From NCBI GenBank assembly GCA_000492175.2, contig CP097573.1:3472001-3536000 (forward strand): DNA of 64,000 bases. The letters run 5' to 3'. Origin of the DNA: Firmicutes bacterium ASF500. GTDB taxonomy: Bacteria; Bacillota; Clostridia; Oscillospirales; Oscillospiraceae. The position numbers were made by a program, and so were the translations under genes. Under the pieces are notes generated by a model that was given only the letters and a program-made list of their open reading frames with translations, had not been told where the DNA came from and did no database searches. Of the stretch, positions 17,111 through 25,582 are shown piece by piece; the first letter of the stretch is position 1, and the number at the start of each line of letters is the position of its first letter.

Positions 17111-18193
17111 ATGTCCATCCAAACCATCCACGTCCGCACCAATCCGGAGTATGATGTTGTCATCGGTCCCGGTCTGTTGAAGGAGTGCGGCTCCCGGCTG
17201 AAGGAGACGGTAGGCCTGTGCCATGTGGCGGTGATCACCGACAGCAACGTGGCCCCGCTGTATCTGGAGACCGTGAAAAGCTCTCTTTTAGAGGCGGGGT
17301 TCCAGGTCAGCACCTACACCTTCCCCGCCGGGGAGGCCCACAAGAATTTCAATACCCTGTCCGATATTTTGGAGTTCCTGGCCGGGGAGCAGCTCACCCG
17401 CACCGACTGCGTGGCCGCGTTGGGCGGCGGCGTCACCGGAGATATGGCGGGGCTGGCCGCGGCCCTGTACCTGCGGGGGGTGAAGTACGTCCAGCTGCCC
17501 ACCACCCTGCTGGCAGCGGTGGACTCCTCGGTGGGAGGCAAGACGGCCATCGACCTGTCCGCCGGGAAAAATCTGGCCGGGGCCTTTATGCAGCCCTCCG
17601 CCGTGATCTGCGACACCGATTGCCTGAAAACTCTGCCCCCCGAGGTCTTTGCCGATGGGGCGGCGGAGGCCCTCAAGACGGGGGTGCTATGCAGTGAGAA
17701 GCTGTTTGCCCGCATGGAGGCCGGACTGAGGGTATCTGAGCTGGAGGAAATCATCGCCCAGTGCGTGGCCTTTAAGGCCGGCGTGGTGGAGCGGGACGAG
17801 AAGGAACAGGGGGAGCGGAAGCTGCTCAATCTGGGCCATACCATCGGCCACGCCATCGAGAAGTGCAGCGATTTCACCATCCCCCACGGCCACGCTGTGG
17901 CGGCGGGGCTGGCTATTATGACCCGGGCGGCCAAGCGGCTGGGCTGGATATCTTCTGAGGGCATCGACACCCGGGCCGCAGACCGCATCTGCTCGACCTT
18001 AAAACTCACGGATCTGCCCACCTCCACGGAGTACCCCCCCGAAGCCCTGGCGAAAGCCGCCCTGTCCGATAAAAAGCGGGCGGGGGACAGCATCACCATC
18101 GTGGTGCCCAGCAAAATCGGCCGCTGTGAGCTGAAAACCATTCCGGTAACTGAACTGTTGTCTGTCATCGAAGCGGGGTGGGCGCTGGAATGA
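17111..18193 (+). CDS. aroB: 3-dehydroquinate synthase
   Basis: Second shikimate step, an NAD- and metal-dependent cyclase of 360 aa. Signature segments: FPAGEAHKNFNTL, ALGGGVTGDMAGLAAALYLRG, PTTLLAAVDSSVGGKTAID, and the metal ligands in LLNLGHTIGHAIE and IPHGHAVAAGL. A GAGAGAAGGA purine stretch precedes the ATG. Its stop overlaps the aroA start (ATGA at 18190-18193). Confidence 0.97.
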   Translation: MSIQTIHVRTNPEYDVVIGPGLLKECGSRLKETVGLCHVAVITDSNVAPLYLETVKSSLLEAGFQVSTYTFPAGEAHKNFNTLSDILEFLAGEQLTRTDCVAALGGGVTGDMAGLAAALYLRGVKYVQLPTTLLAAVDSSVGGKTAIDLSAGKNLAGAFMQPSAVICDTDCLKTLPPEVFADGAAEALKTGVLCSEKLFARMEAGLRVSELEEIIAQCVAFKAGVVERDEKEQGERKLLNLGHTIGHAIEKCSDFTIPHGHAVAAGLAIMTRAAKRLGWISSEGIDTRAADRICSTLKLTDLPTSTEYPPEALAKAALSDKKRAGDSITIVVPSKIGRCELKTIPVTELLSVIEAGWALE

Positions 18194-19419
18194 ACATCCG
18201 CATCACCCCCGGCCCCCTGGAGGGGACTATTACCCCGCCCCCCAGCAAGTCAATAGCCCACCGGGCCATTCTGGCCGCCGCCCTGGCGGAGGGAGTCAGC
18301 ATTCTTCGGAATGTCTGCTTCTCTCAGGACATTGCAGCCACCCTGCGCTGCGCACGGGGATTTGGCTGTTGTCATGGACAGCCGGGATACGCCATTGATA
18401 TTGCCGGCACCGGCGGGGAAAAGCTGACGCCCGGAGAGCTGGTATACTGCGACTGCGGTGAATCCGGGTCCACACTGCGGTTTTTGATCCCCATTACCCT
18501 GGCGTTGGCTCAGGGCGGATACTTTGTGGGAAAGGGCCGTCTGATGGAGCGGCCCCAACAGCCCTACTTCGACATCTTTGACGAGAAGGGCATCTTCTAC
18601 GAACAGAAGGACGGCGCTCTCACTGTCCGGGGGCATCTGGAACCGGGGGAGTACCGCCTCCCCGGAAATATCTCCAGCCAGTTCGTCACCGGACTGCTCT
18701 ATGCCCTGCCCCTGCTGGACGGGGACAGCGAGATCGTGCTCACCTCCCCTCTGGAGAGCCAAGGCTATGTGGACATGACCCTGGATGTGCTGAAAAACTT
18801 TGGAATCACCGCAGAGAACCAGAACTATAAGCGGTTTGTTGTCCCCGGAGATCAGGAATATATCCCCCAAAATGTTACCATCGAGGCCGACTGGTCCCAG
18901 GCGGCGTTCTGGTACGGGGCCATCGCCCTGGGGAATCAGGTGGAGCTGGAGGGCCTGAATGCCTTTTCTACCCAGGGGGATATGTGTATTGTCCCCTGCT
19001 ATTTAAAGCTGCAAGGAGTGGGGGAGGTGGAACTGGATGTCTCCGGCTGTCCCGATTTAGTACCACCCCTGGCGGTCATGTCGGCCCTGCGGGCAGGGGA
19101 GACCACCTGTCTGACCAACGCCGCCCGTCTGCGCATCAAGGAGAGTGACCGTCTGGCCACAGTGACCCAAACGCTCAACACCCTGGGCGCTCAGGTGGAG
19201 GAGGGTCCGGACTTCCTGAAAATCTGGGGCCGGGACGGCCTGGCTGGCGGCGTGACGGTAGACTGCTGCAACGACCACCGCATCGCCATGATGGCCGCCG
19301 TGGCCGCCACCCGGTGCAGGGAGCCCGTCACCCTCCTGGGGGCGGAGTGCGTCAGCAAGTCCTACCCCAATTTCTGGGATGATTACCGTATGCTGGGAGG
19401 GAAATTCGATGTCCTCTGA
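18190..19419 (+). CDS. aroA: 3-phosphoshikimate 1-carboxyvinyltransferase (EPSP synthase)
   Basis: Transfers the enolpyruvyl group of PEP to shikimate 3-phosphate. 409 aa with PPSKSIAHRAILAAALAEG near the N-terminus, CGESGSTLRFLIP, the PEP-site SSQFVTGLL segment, and the C-terminal RIKESDRLATV and NDHRIAMM motifs. The gene is AT-richer in patches than its neighbours but intact. Start fixed by the 4-bp overlap with aroB; it overlaps aroC by 11 bp. Confidence 0.97.
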   Translation: MNIRITPGPLEGTITPPPSKSIAHRAILAAALAEGVSILRNVCFSQDIAATLRCARGFGCCHGQPGYAIDIAGTGGEKLTPGELVYCDCGESGSTLRFLIPITLALAQGGYFVGKGRLMERPQQPYFDIFDEKGIFYEQKDGALTVRGHLEPGEYRLPGNISSQFVTGLLYALPLLDGDSEIVLTSPLESQGYVDMTLDVLKNFGITAENQNYKRFVVPGDQEYIPQNVTIEADWSQAAFWYGAIALGNQVELEGLNAFSTQGDMCIVPCYLKLQGVGEVELDVSGCPDLVPPLAVMSALRAGETTCLTNAARLRIKESDRLATVTQTLNTLGAQVEEGPDFLKIWGRDGLAGGVTVDCCNDHRIAMMAAVAATRCREPVTLLGAECVSKSYPNFWDDYRMLGGKFDVL

Positions 19420-20500
19420 GTTTGGAAAGATTTTAAAGGTGTCGGTCTTCGGACAGTCACACGGGACGGCCATCGGAGTGAATATCGACGGCCTGCCCGC
19501 CGGGGAGACCATCGACCTGGAGGCGCTCCAGCACTTTCTGGACCGGCGCAGGCCGGGGAAAAGCCCCCTGTCCACCGCCCGGAAGGAGGGGGACGTGCCG
19601 GAATTTCTCTCCGGGCTGGAGAACGGCAAAACCTGTGGCGCGCCCCTGTGCGCCATCATCCGGAACAGCGACCAGCACTCCGGTGACTACGCCGAGCTGG
19701 CCGACAAGCCCCGACCCGGCCACGCCGACTATACCGCCTGGGTGAAGTGGAAGGGCCACGCCGATATGCGGGGCGGGGGACACTTCTCCGGGCGGCTGAC
19801 GGCTCCCCTGTGCATCGCCGGGGGCATCGCCAAGCAGATTCTGGCCCGCCGGGGGATTTATGTGGGGGCGCACCTGGACTCGGTGGGCGCCGCCTGCGAT
19901 GAACACTTCCCCCTGTACCCCACAAAGGAGTTGTTCGAGGAAATTGCGGCCAAGCCCTTTCCTGCCCTGAGCGATAACGACGGAGCTCGGATGCAGGATG
20001 TGATTCTGGCGGCAAAGAACGCCCTGGATTCTGTGGGGGGCGTTATCGAGTGCGCCGCCATCGGCCTGCCCGCCGGGCTGGGCGACCCCATGTTCGACGG
20101 GGTGGAAAACCGCCTGGCGGCGGCGCTGTTTGGGATTCCCGCCGTCAAGGGGGTGGAGTTTGGCGCGGGCTTTAACGCCGCGGCCCGCCGGGGCTCGGAA
20201 AATAACGACGCCTTCACCGTGGAAAACGGAAGAATTTCCGCCGGGACCAACCACGCCGGGGGAATTTTGGGCGGCATCACCACCGGAATGCCCCTTGTTC
20301 TGCGGGCGGCGTTCAAGCCCACGCCGTCCATTGCCAGGGAACAGGAAACCGTCAGCCTGTCAAAAATGGAAAATACAAAGCTGCAAATCCACGGCCGCCA
20401 CGACCCCTGCATCGCCCACCGGGCGGTCCCTGTGGTGGAGGCGGTGACGGCCACCGTACTGTTAGACTTACTGTTGGAGGGAAATCATGGAACTTTCTGA
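19409..20500 (+). CDS. aroC: Chorismate synthase
   Basis: Last common step, FMN-dependent anti-elimination to chorismate, 363 aa. The family start motif appears as FGQSHGTAIG (commonly GESHG), and the second signature as RGGGHFSGRLTAPLC rather than the more usual GRSSARETA, so this is the divergent clostridial type. The third signature region HDPCIAHRAVPVVEAV is present. GGGAGG at 19395-19400 lies inside aroA. The end overlaps pheA by 14 bp. Confidence 0.95.
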   Translation: MSSEFGKILKVSVFGQSHGTAIGVNIDGLPAGETIDLEALQHFLDRRRPGKSPLSTARKEGDVPEFLSGLENGKTCGAPLCAIIRNSDQHSGDYAELADKPRPGHADYTAWVKWKGHADMRGGGHFSGRLTAPLCIAGGIAKQILARRGIYVGAHLDSVGAACDEHFPLYPTKELFEEIAAKPFPALSDNDGARMQDVILAAKNALDSVGGVIECAAIGLPAGLGDPMFDGVENRLAAALFGIPAVKGVEFGAGFNAAARRGSENNDAFTVENGRISAGTNHAGGILGGITTGMPLVLRAAFKPTPSIAREQETVSLSKMENTKLQIHGRHDPCIAHRAVPVVEAVTATVLLDLLLEGNHGTF

Positions 20501-21623
20501 AATTCGCGCCAAGATTGACGCCGTAGACGACCAGCTCCTGGACCTGTTCCTGGAGCGCATGGAGCTCAGCGAGGCGGTCGCCGCCTACAAGAACGAGCAC
20601 AAGCTGCCCATCCTGAACAAGACCCGGGAGCGGGAAATTTTAGCCAAGGTCACGGAGCGGGCCGGGGATAAGGAGCGGTATGCCTACCACCTGTACTCCA
20701 CCCTTTTCGAGCTGGCCCGGTCCCGTCAGGCGGAGCTCATCTCCGCCCCCACCAGGGTAGCGGCCCGGGTGGAAGCCGCCCTGGCCTCCAACAGCGAGGT
20801 CTTCCCCCAGACGGGGATGGTGGCCTGCCAGGGGGTGGAGGGGGCCAACTCCCAGGTGGCCTGCGACCGTCTGCTCCCCCGGGGGAACATCATCTATGTA
20901 AAGAGCTTTGAGGCGGTGGTGTCCGCCGTGGAGTCCGGGCTGTGCAAATTCGGGGTTCTGCCCATCGAGAACAGCTCCAACGGCTCGGTCCGGGCGGTGT
21001 ATCAGCTCCTCCAGGAGCACGACCTGAGTGTGGTCCGGTCCGCCCGCCTGTGCATCCGCCATGAGCTGCTGGCCCTGCCCGGGACGAAGCTGGAGGACAT
21101 CACTGAGATTTATTCCCACGAGCAGGCCATTGGACAGTGCTCCAAATTCCTGAGCGGGATGAAGGACGTGAAGGTGGTCCCCTGCGGCAACACCGCCGCC
21201 GCCGCCAAGCTGGTGGCCGAGAGCGGGAATCCCCACGCCGCCGCCATCTCCTCCCACCCCTGCGCCGCCCTCTACGGCCTGGAGTGCGTCAACGGCAGTA
21301 TCCAGGACAGCGACAACAACTACACCCGCTTCATCTGCGTCACCAAGGACCCGGTTATCTACGCCGGAGCCAACAAGATCAGCCTGATTATCGCCCTGGA
21401 CAACAAGCCGGGGGCCCTGTACGAGGTGCTGTCCAAGCTGGCGGCGCTGGACATCGACATGACCAAGCTGGAGTCCTGCCCCGTGGCGGGGAGCGACTTT
21501 GAGTTTGTCTTTTTCCTGGAGCTGGAGGCCAGCGTGAAGGACCCCAGCGTCCGGGCCTGCCTGGAGGAGCTGGAGCGCTCCTGTGCCCAGTTCCATTTCC
21601 TGGGCGGCTACGCGGAAGTGTGA
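20487..21623 (+). CDS. pheA: Bifunctional chorismate mutase / prephenate dehydratase (P-protein)
   Basis: Phenylalanine branch. Residues 1-90 are an AroQ-type chorismate mutase (IRAKIDAVDDQLLDLFLERMELS, with RERE near 60). Residues about 110-290 are prephenate dehydratase (GVEGANSQVACDRLL, LPIENSSNGSV, HEQAIGQCSKFL, NYTRFICV). Residues 297-378 form an ACT domain (NKPGALYEVLSKLAALDIDM then LESCPV) for Phe feedback. Length 378 aa is typical. Overlaps aroC; 4 nt before aroE-aroK. Confidence 0.96.
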   Translation: MELSEIRAKIDAVDDQLLDLFLERMELSEAVAAYKNEHKLPILNKTREREILAKVTERAGDKERYAYHLYSTLFELARSRQAELISAPTRVAARVEAALASNSEVFPQTGMVACQGVEGANSQVACDRLLPRGNIIYVKSFEAVVSAVESGLCKFGVLPIENSSNGSVRAVYQLLQEHDLSVVRSARLCIRHELLALPGTKLEDITEIYSHEQAIGQCSKFLSGMKDVKVVPCGNTAAAAKLVAESGNPHAAAISSHPCAALYGLECVNGSIQDSDNNYTRFICVTKDPVIYAGANKISLIIALDNKPGALYEVLSKLAALDIDMTKLESCPVAGSDFEFVFFLELEASVKDPSVRACLEELERSCAQFHFLGGYAEV

Positions 21624-21627
21624 CGCA

Positions 21628-22872
21628 ATGGGAGAGAAAATTTACGGCCTGCTGGGACGAAAGCTGGGCCACAGCTGGTCCGCCCCCATCCACAAGGCCC
21701 TGGGCTGTGGCAGCTACCGCATGATCGAGCTGGAGCCTGAGCAGCTGGGGGACTTCCTCCGCCGGGAGGACATCGGGGGGCTGAACGTCACTATGCCCTA
21801 TAAGCGGGACGTGATGCCCTTCTGCGACGTGATTGACGAGGGGGCCCAGGCTATTGGTAGCGTCAACACCCTGGTCCGCCGGGGCGGGAAGCTGTACGGC
21901 TACAATACGGATATTGACGGCTTTTTGTACACAGCCCGACGGAGCAAAATCGAGTTTGCCGGGCGGAAGGTTCTGGTTCTGGGCAGCGGCGGGGCGTCCC
22001 TCACCGCTCAGGCCGGGGCGAAGCGGGAGGGGGCCCGGGAGGTGGTTGTCATCTCCCGCTCCGGCCCGAACAGCTATGAAAGCCTAACCCAGTGCCACGG
22101 GGACGGGGAAATTGTGGTCAACACCACCCCAGTGGGGATGTGGCCCGATCTGGAGGGCCGGCCCCTGGACTTGAAGTCCCTGCCCCGGCTGGAGGCGGTG
22201 CTGGACGTGATTTACAACCCCACCCGCACCAGTCTGCTCCTCCAGGCGGAGGAGCTGGGCCTGCGCCGCGCGGGGGGCCTGCCCATGCTGGTGGCTCAGG
22301 CGGTGCGGGCGGAGGAGCTGTTTTTTGAACGGGAGCTCCCGTCCAGCGAGAACGAGCGCATTCTGGCCCAGCTCTGGCAGGACCGGACCAACCTCGTCCT
22401 GGTGGGAATGCCCGGGTGCGGCAAGACCGCCGTGGGCCAGGAACTGGCCCAGCTGTCCGGCAGGCCCCTTGTGGACCTGGACGGGGAGATTGTCAAACGG
22501 GCAGGCAGGCCCATCCCGGAGATGTTCGCTCAGGAGGGCGAGGTGGCCTTCCGGAAGCTGGAGGCTGAGACGCTGGCTGAGGTCTGCGCCCAGGGGGGGC
22601 GGGTTGTCGCCACCGGCGGCGGGGCGGTGCTCCGGGCGGACAACCGGGCCGCCCTGCGCCGCACCGGGCGGGTGTATTTCCTCCGCCGGGACCTGGACCT
22701 TCTGCCCACCGACGGCCGGCCCCTGTCCCAGGCGGGGAGCCTGGAGGAGATGTACCGGGCCCGGAGGCCCCTGTACCAGGCGGCAGCCGACGCGGTGATC
22801 GACAACAGTGTGCCTCTGGAAAAGACCGCCGGACTGATTTGGAGGGATTTTTGTGAACATTCTGGTGATTAA
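21628..22872 (+). CDS. aroEK: Fused shikimate dehydrogenase - shikimate kinase
   Basis: A 414-aa two-domain protein. Residues 1-265 are AroE: LGHSWSAPIHKALG, NVTMPYKRDV with the catalytic Lys, GSVNTLV, GYNTDIDGF and the cofactor loop LGSGGASLTAQ. Residues about 268-414 are AroK: P-loop VGMPGCGKTAVGQEL, DLDGEIVKRAG, RKLEAETL, and the TGGGAVLR motif. The fusion joins two non-adjacent reactions interrupted by none (dehydroshikimate to shikimate to shikimate 3-phosphate), so channelling is possible. A purine-poor start region makes translational coupling to pheA likely. Confidence 0.95.
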   Translation: MGEKIYGLLGRKLGHSWSAPIHKALGCGSYRMIELEPEQLGDFLRREDIGGLNVTMPYKRDVMPFCDVIDEGAQAIGSVNTLVRRGGKLYGYNTDIDGFLYTARRSKIEFAGRKVLVLGSGGASLTAQAGAKREGAREVVVISRSGPNSYESLTQCHGDGEIVVNTTPVGMWPDLEGRPLDLKSLPRLEAVLDVIYNPTRTSLLLQAEELGLRRAGGLPMLVAQAVRAEELFFERELPSSENERILAQLWQDRTNLVLVGMPGCGKTAVGQELAQLSGRPLVDLDGEIVKRAGRPIPEMFAQEGEVAFRKLEAETLAEVCAQGGRVVATGGGAVLRADNRAALRRTGRVYFLRRDLDLLPTDGRPLSQAGSLEEMYRARRPLYQAAADAVIDNSVPLEKTAGLIWRDFCEHSGD

Positions 22873-23296
22873 CGGCCCGAACATGAATTTTTTGGGCATC
22901 CGCCAGCCGGAAATCTACGGGAGGGCCACCTACGACGACCTGAAGGACATGATTTCCGCTGAGGCGGCGGAGCTGGACGTACAGGTGGACTTTTTCCAGT
23001 CCAACCACGAGGGGGCCCTGGTGGACGCCATCCAGCAGGCCTACCTTGACAAAGTAGACGGCATCGTCATCAATCCCGCCGCCTACACCCACACCAGCGT
23101 GGCCCTGCTGGACGCGGTGAAGGCGGTGGGCATCCCCACGGTGGAGGTCCACATCTCCGACCCGGATAGCCGGGAGGAGTTCCGGCATGTGTCTTACGTC
23201 AGACAGGCGTGTGTCGCCACTTTCAAGGGCCACGGCCTGGAGGGCTATCTGGAGGCCATGCGGCTGTTGAGGGACAGGGCAAAAACCCAGTTGTAG
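22853..23296 (+). CDS. aroQ: 3-dehydroquinate dehydratase, type II
   Basis: A 147-aa type II dehydroquinase; forms dodecamers in known cases. Signatures: INGPNMNFLGIRQPEIYG (with catalytic Tyr), FFQSNHEGALVDAIQ, NPAAYTHTSVALLDA, EVHISDPDSREEFRHVSYV. Start is GTG at 22853, 20 bp inside the aroEK end, with GGAGG at 22841-22845. Last gene of the aromatic operon; a new promoter overlaps its stop. Confidence 0.95.
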   Translation: MNILVINGPNMNFLGIRQPEIYGRATYDDLKDMISAEAAELDVQVDFFQSNHEGALVDAIQQAYLDKVDGIVINPAAYTHTSVALLDAVKAVGIPTVEVHISDPDSREEFRHVSYVRQACVATFKGHGLEGYLEAMRLLRDRAKTQL

Positions 23297-23319
23297 TTTG
23301 GAAAGAACCGTGCTATAAT
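23291..23319 (+). promoter_or_regulatory. Promoter of the sugar kinase gene
   Basis: TTGTAG (overlapping the aroQ stop codon) and a perfect TATAAT are separated by 17 bp, about 30 nt before the kinase start codon. The kinase can therefore be transcribed independently of the aromatic operon. Confidence 0.75.
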
Positions 23320-23350
23320 GGGAGAAAAATGAAGGAAAGGAAATGATTCC

Positions 23351-24301
23351 ATGACAGATGTAGTCGCCTTGGGCGAGCTGCTCATTGATTTCGCCCACAA
23401 GTCTTCTGACAGCGCCGGATACCCGACCCTCGCCGCCCAGCCGGGGGGCGCGCCCGGAAATTTCCTTGCCGCCCTCCAGCGGTACGGCTGTTCCACCGCC
23501 CTGCTGGGCAAGGTGGGGGACGACGCCTTCGGGCATCTGCTGGTGAACACCCTCCAGGAGCTGGGCATCGGGACGAAGGGCATCTTGCGGGACCCCGCCG
23601 TCTTTACCACCCTGGCCTTTGTCACTCTGGACGGCACCGGGAACCGGGAATTCAGCTTTGCCCGCAAGCCCGGGGCCGACACCTGCCTGACCGCCGGCGA
23701 GGTGGACTACAGCCTGATTGACGGGGCCCGGGTCTTTCACTTCGGCACCCTGAGCCTCACCGCCGAGCCGGCCCGCGCCGCCACCCGGGAGGCGGTGGCC
23801 CACGCCAAACAGGCGGGCAAGCTGGTGAGCTTTGACCCCAACCTCCGCAAGCCCCTGTGGGCTAGCGAGGCGGAGGCCAAGGAACAGATTGAGTGGGGCC
23901 TGGGGCAGTCGGACATTGTAAAGATCAGCGACGAGGAGGTGGACTTCCTGTGGGGGCTGTCCCCGGAGGAGGGCGCCCAGAGGCTGTTGAAGGAGTACGG
24001 CGTCAAGCTGGTCTACGTCACCCTGGGGCCCAAGGGCTGTCACTTCGCCAACCAAAACGGCTGCGGGGAGGTGGCCTCCCCCTCGGGCATCCAGGTGGTG
24101 GACACCACCGGCGCGGGGGACATCTTCGGCGGCAGCGCCATGAGCCGCTTCCTCAAGCTGAACAAGGCCCCGGACGGCCTGACGGTGGACGAGATGGAGG
24201 CCGTTACCCGCTTCGCCTGCTGTGCCGCCAGCCTGTCCACCCAGACCCACGGCGGAATTTTCAGCGTCGTCCCCGAAGAGCAGGTGCTGTCCATCCTGTG
24301 A
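23351..24301 (+). CDS. PfkB-family carbohydrate kinase (fructokinase-like)
   Basis: A 316-aa ribokinase-fold sugar kinase. PfkB signature 1 is seen as AQPGGAPGNFLAALQRYG, and signature 2 as DTTGAGDIFGGSAMSRFL with the catalytic Asp. The sequence pattern is closest to fructokinases, but the sugar is not certain and no transporter or glycosidase is adjacent. AAGGAAAGGA lies upstream of the ATG. Own promoter and strong terminator make it a single-gene unit. Confidence 0.88.
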   Translation: MTDVVALGELLIDFAHKSSDSAGYPTLAAQPGGAPGNFLAALQRYGCSTALLGKVGDDAFGHLLVNTLQELGIGTKGILRDPAVFTTLAFVTLDGTGNREFSFARKPGADTCLTAGEVDYSLIDGARVFHFGTLSLTAEPARAATREAVAHAKQAGKLVSFDPNLRKPLWASEAEAKEQIEWGLGQSDIVKISDEEVDFLWGLSPEEGAQRLLKEYGVKLVYVTLGPKGCHFANQNGCGEVASPSGIQVVDTTGAGDIFGGSAMSRFLKLNKAPDGLTVDEMEAVTRFACCAASLSTQTHGGIFSVVPEEQVLSIL

Positions 24302-24345
24302 CGGAGCCGCCCCTCCCTTTATAAAAGTAAGCGGATAGATACAGG

Positions 24346-24393
24346 CCGCGGACCCGCGCAGTATTGGCGCGGGTCCGCGGCGCTGTGCTTTTT
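24346..24393 (+). terminator. Strong intrinsic terminator after the sugar kinase
   Basis: A 14-bp perfect stem, CCGCGGACCCGCGC with its complement (24346-24359 with 24367-24380), has a 7-nt loop. TTTTT follows at 24389-24393, slightly displaced from the stem. Confidence 0.75.
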
Positions 24394-24496
24394 CGCGCCC
24401 GAGGGCGGGGGAAAAAATTTTAAAAAAAAAGAGAATTTTGAGAAGTATTTTCGTATAAGAAATCGTAGCGAAAATAGTTGGGAGGGGGAGGCCGAT

Positions 24497-25510
24497 ATGA
24501 CCCTGATGACCCTGCGGGAGCAGATGCAGGAGCGGGAGGAGGCGACGCTGTCCCCGCTGGCCTGCAAGTCGTCTCAGACCAGGGGCCGGGCCCGGACGGA
24601 GGAGGAGTGTGATTTCCGCACGCCCTTCCAGCGGGATACCGACCGAATTGTCTATTCCAAGGCCTTCCGGAGGCTAAAGCACAAGACCCAGGTCTTTCTC
24701 CAGCCGGAGGGGGACCACTACCGCACTCGAATGACCCACACCCTGGAGGTCAGCCGCATTGCCCGCACCATGGCCCGGGCGCTGTTCCTCAACGAGGACC
24801 TCACCGAGGCCATCGCCCTGGGCCACGACCTGGGCCACACCCCCTTCGGCCACGCCGGAGAACGGCTGCTGAACGAGGTCATGCCCGGAGGCTTTGCCCA
24901 CTATAAGCAGTCGGTCCGGGTGGTGGAGCGGCTGGAGAAGGGGGGCGAGGGCCTGAACCTGACCTGGGAGGTGCGCAACGGCATCGTCTGCCACACCAAG
25001 GGGACCCCCGCCGCTACCCTGGAGGGACAGCTGGTCCGGCTGGCCGACCACATCGCCTATATCAACCACGACATCGAGGACGCCCTGCGGGGCAAGATCA
25101 TCTATCCCATGGACCTGCCCCTGGAGACCTCCCGGGTTCTGGGCTTTACCCACAGCGCCCGGATCAACACCCTGGTGGCCGACGCCATCCAGGCCAGCCA
25201 GGGACAGGGGGAGATCAGGCAGTCCCCCCAGGTGGGGGAGGCCATGCGGTCTCTGAAGGAATTTATGTTTGACAGCGTATACACCAACCCGATGGCAAAG
25301 GGGGAGGAGGGTAAGGCCCAGGACATGCTCCGCCGCCTCTTTGAATACTATCAGGAGAACCCCGACGAGCTGCCCGACGATTTCCAGAGCATTCGTCAGA
25401 AGGAGGGGGTGGAGCGGGCCGTGTGCGACTACATCGCCGGCATGACCGACCCCTTCGCCGTGGAGCGGTTTAAGGAGCTGTTCCTCCCCAAGGGGTGGAC
25501 GGTGCTGTAA
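24497..25510 (+). CDS. dgt: Deoxyguanosinetriphosphate triphosphohydrolase-like HD protein
   Basis: A 337-aa HD-domain dNTPase (dNTP to deoxynucleoside plus triphosphate). Motifs: RLKHKTQVF, RTRMTHTLEVSRIARTMA, ALGHDLGHTPFGHAGE (the HD pair), and DHIAYINHDIEDA near residue 180. A GGGAGGGGGAGG tract precedes the ATG. Placement just before dnaG and rpoD is the usual clostridial order. The 195-nt upstream gap contains an AT-rich tract and a TATAAG hexamer, but I could not match a -35 at proper spacing. Confidence 0.93.
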   Translation: MTLMTLREQMQEREEATLSPLACKSSQTRGRARTEEECDFRTPFQRDTDRIVYSKAFRRLKHKTQVFLQPEGDHYRTRMTHTLEVSRIARTMARALFLNEDLTEAIALGHDLGHTPFGHAGERLLNEVMPGGFAHYKQSVRVVERLEKGGEGLNLTWEVRNGIVCHTKGTPAATLEGQLVRLADHIAYINHDIEDALRGKIIYPMDLPLETSRVLGFTHSARINTLVADAIQASQGQGEIRQSPQVGEAMRSLKEFMFDSVYTNPMAKGEEGKAQDMLRRLFEYYQENPDELPDDFQSIRQKEGVERAVCDYIAGMTDPFAVERFKELFLPKGWTVL

Positions 25511-25582
25511 TTGGGATAATCTCCCCCAAAAACGGATACAAATAGGAGAGAAAATGAGCGTTTTACGAGAGGAGGGAGGACC

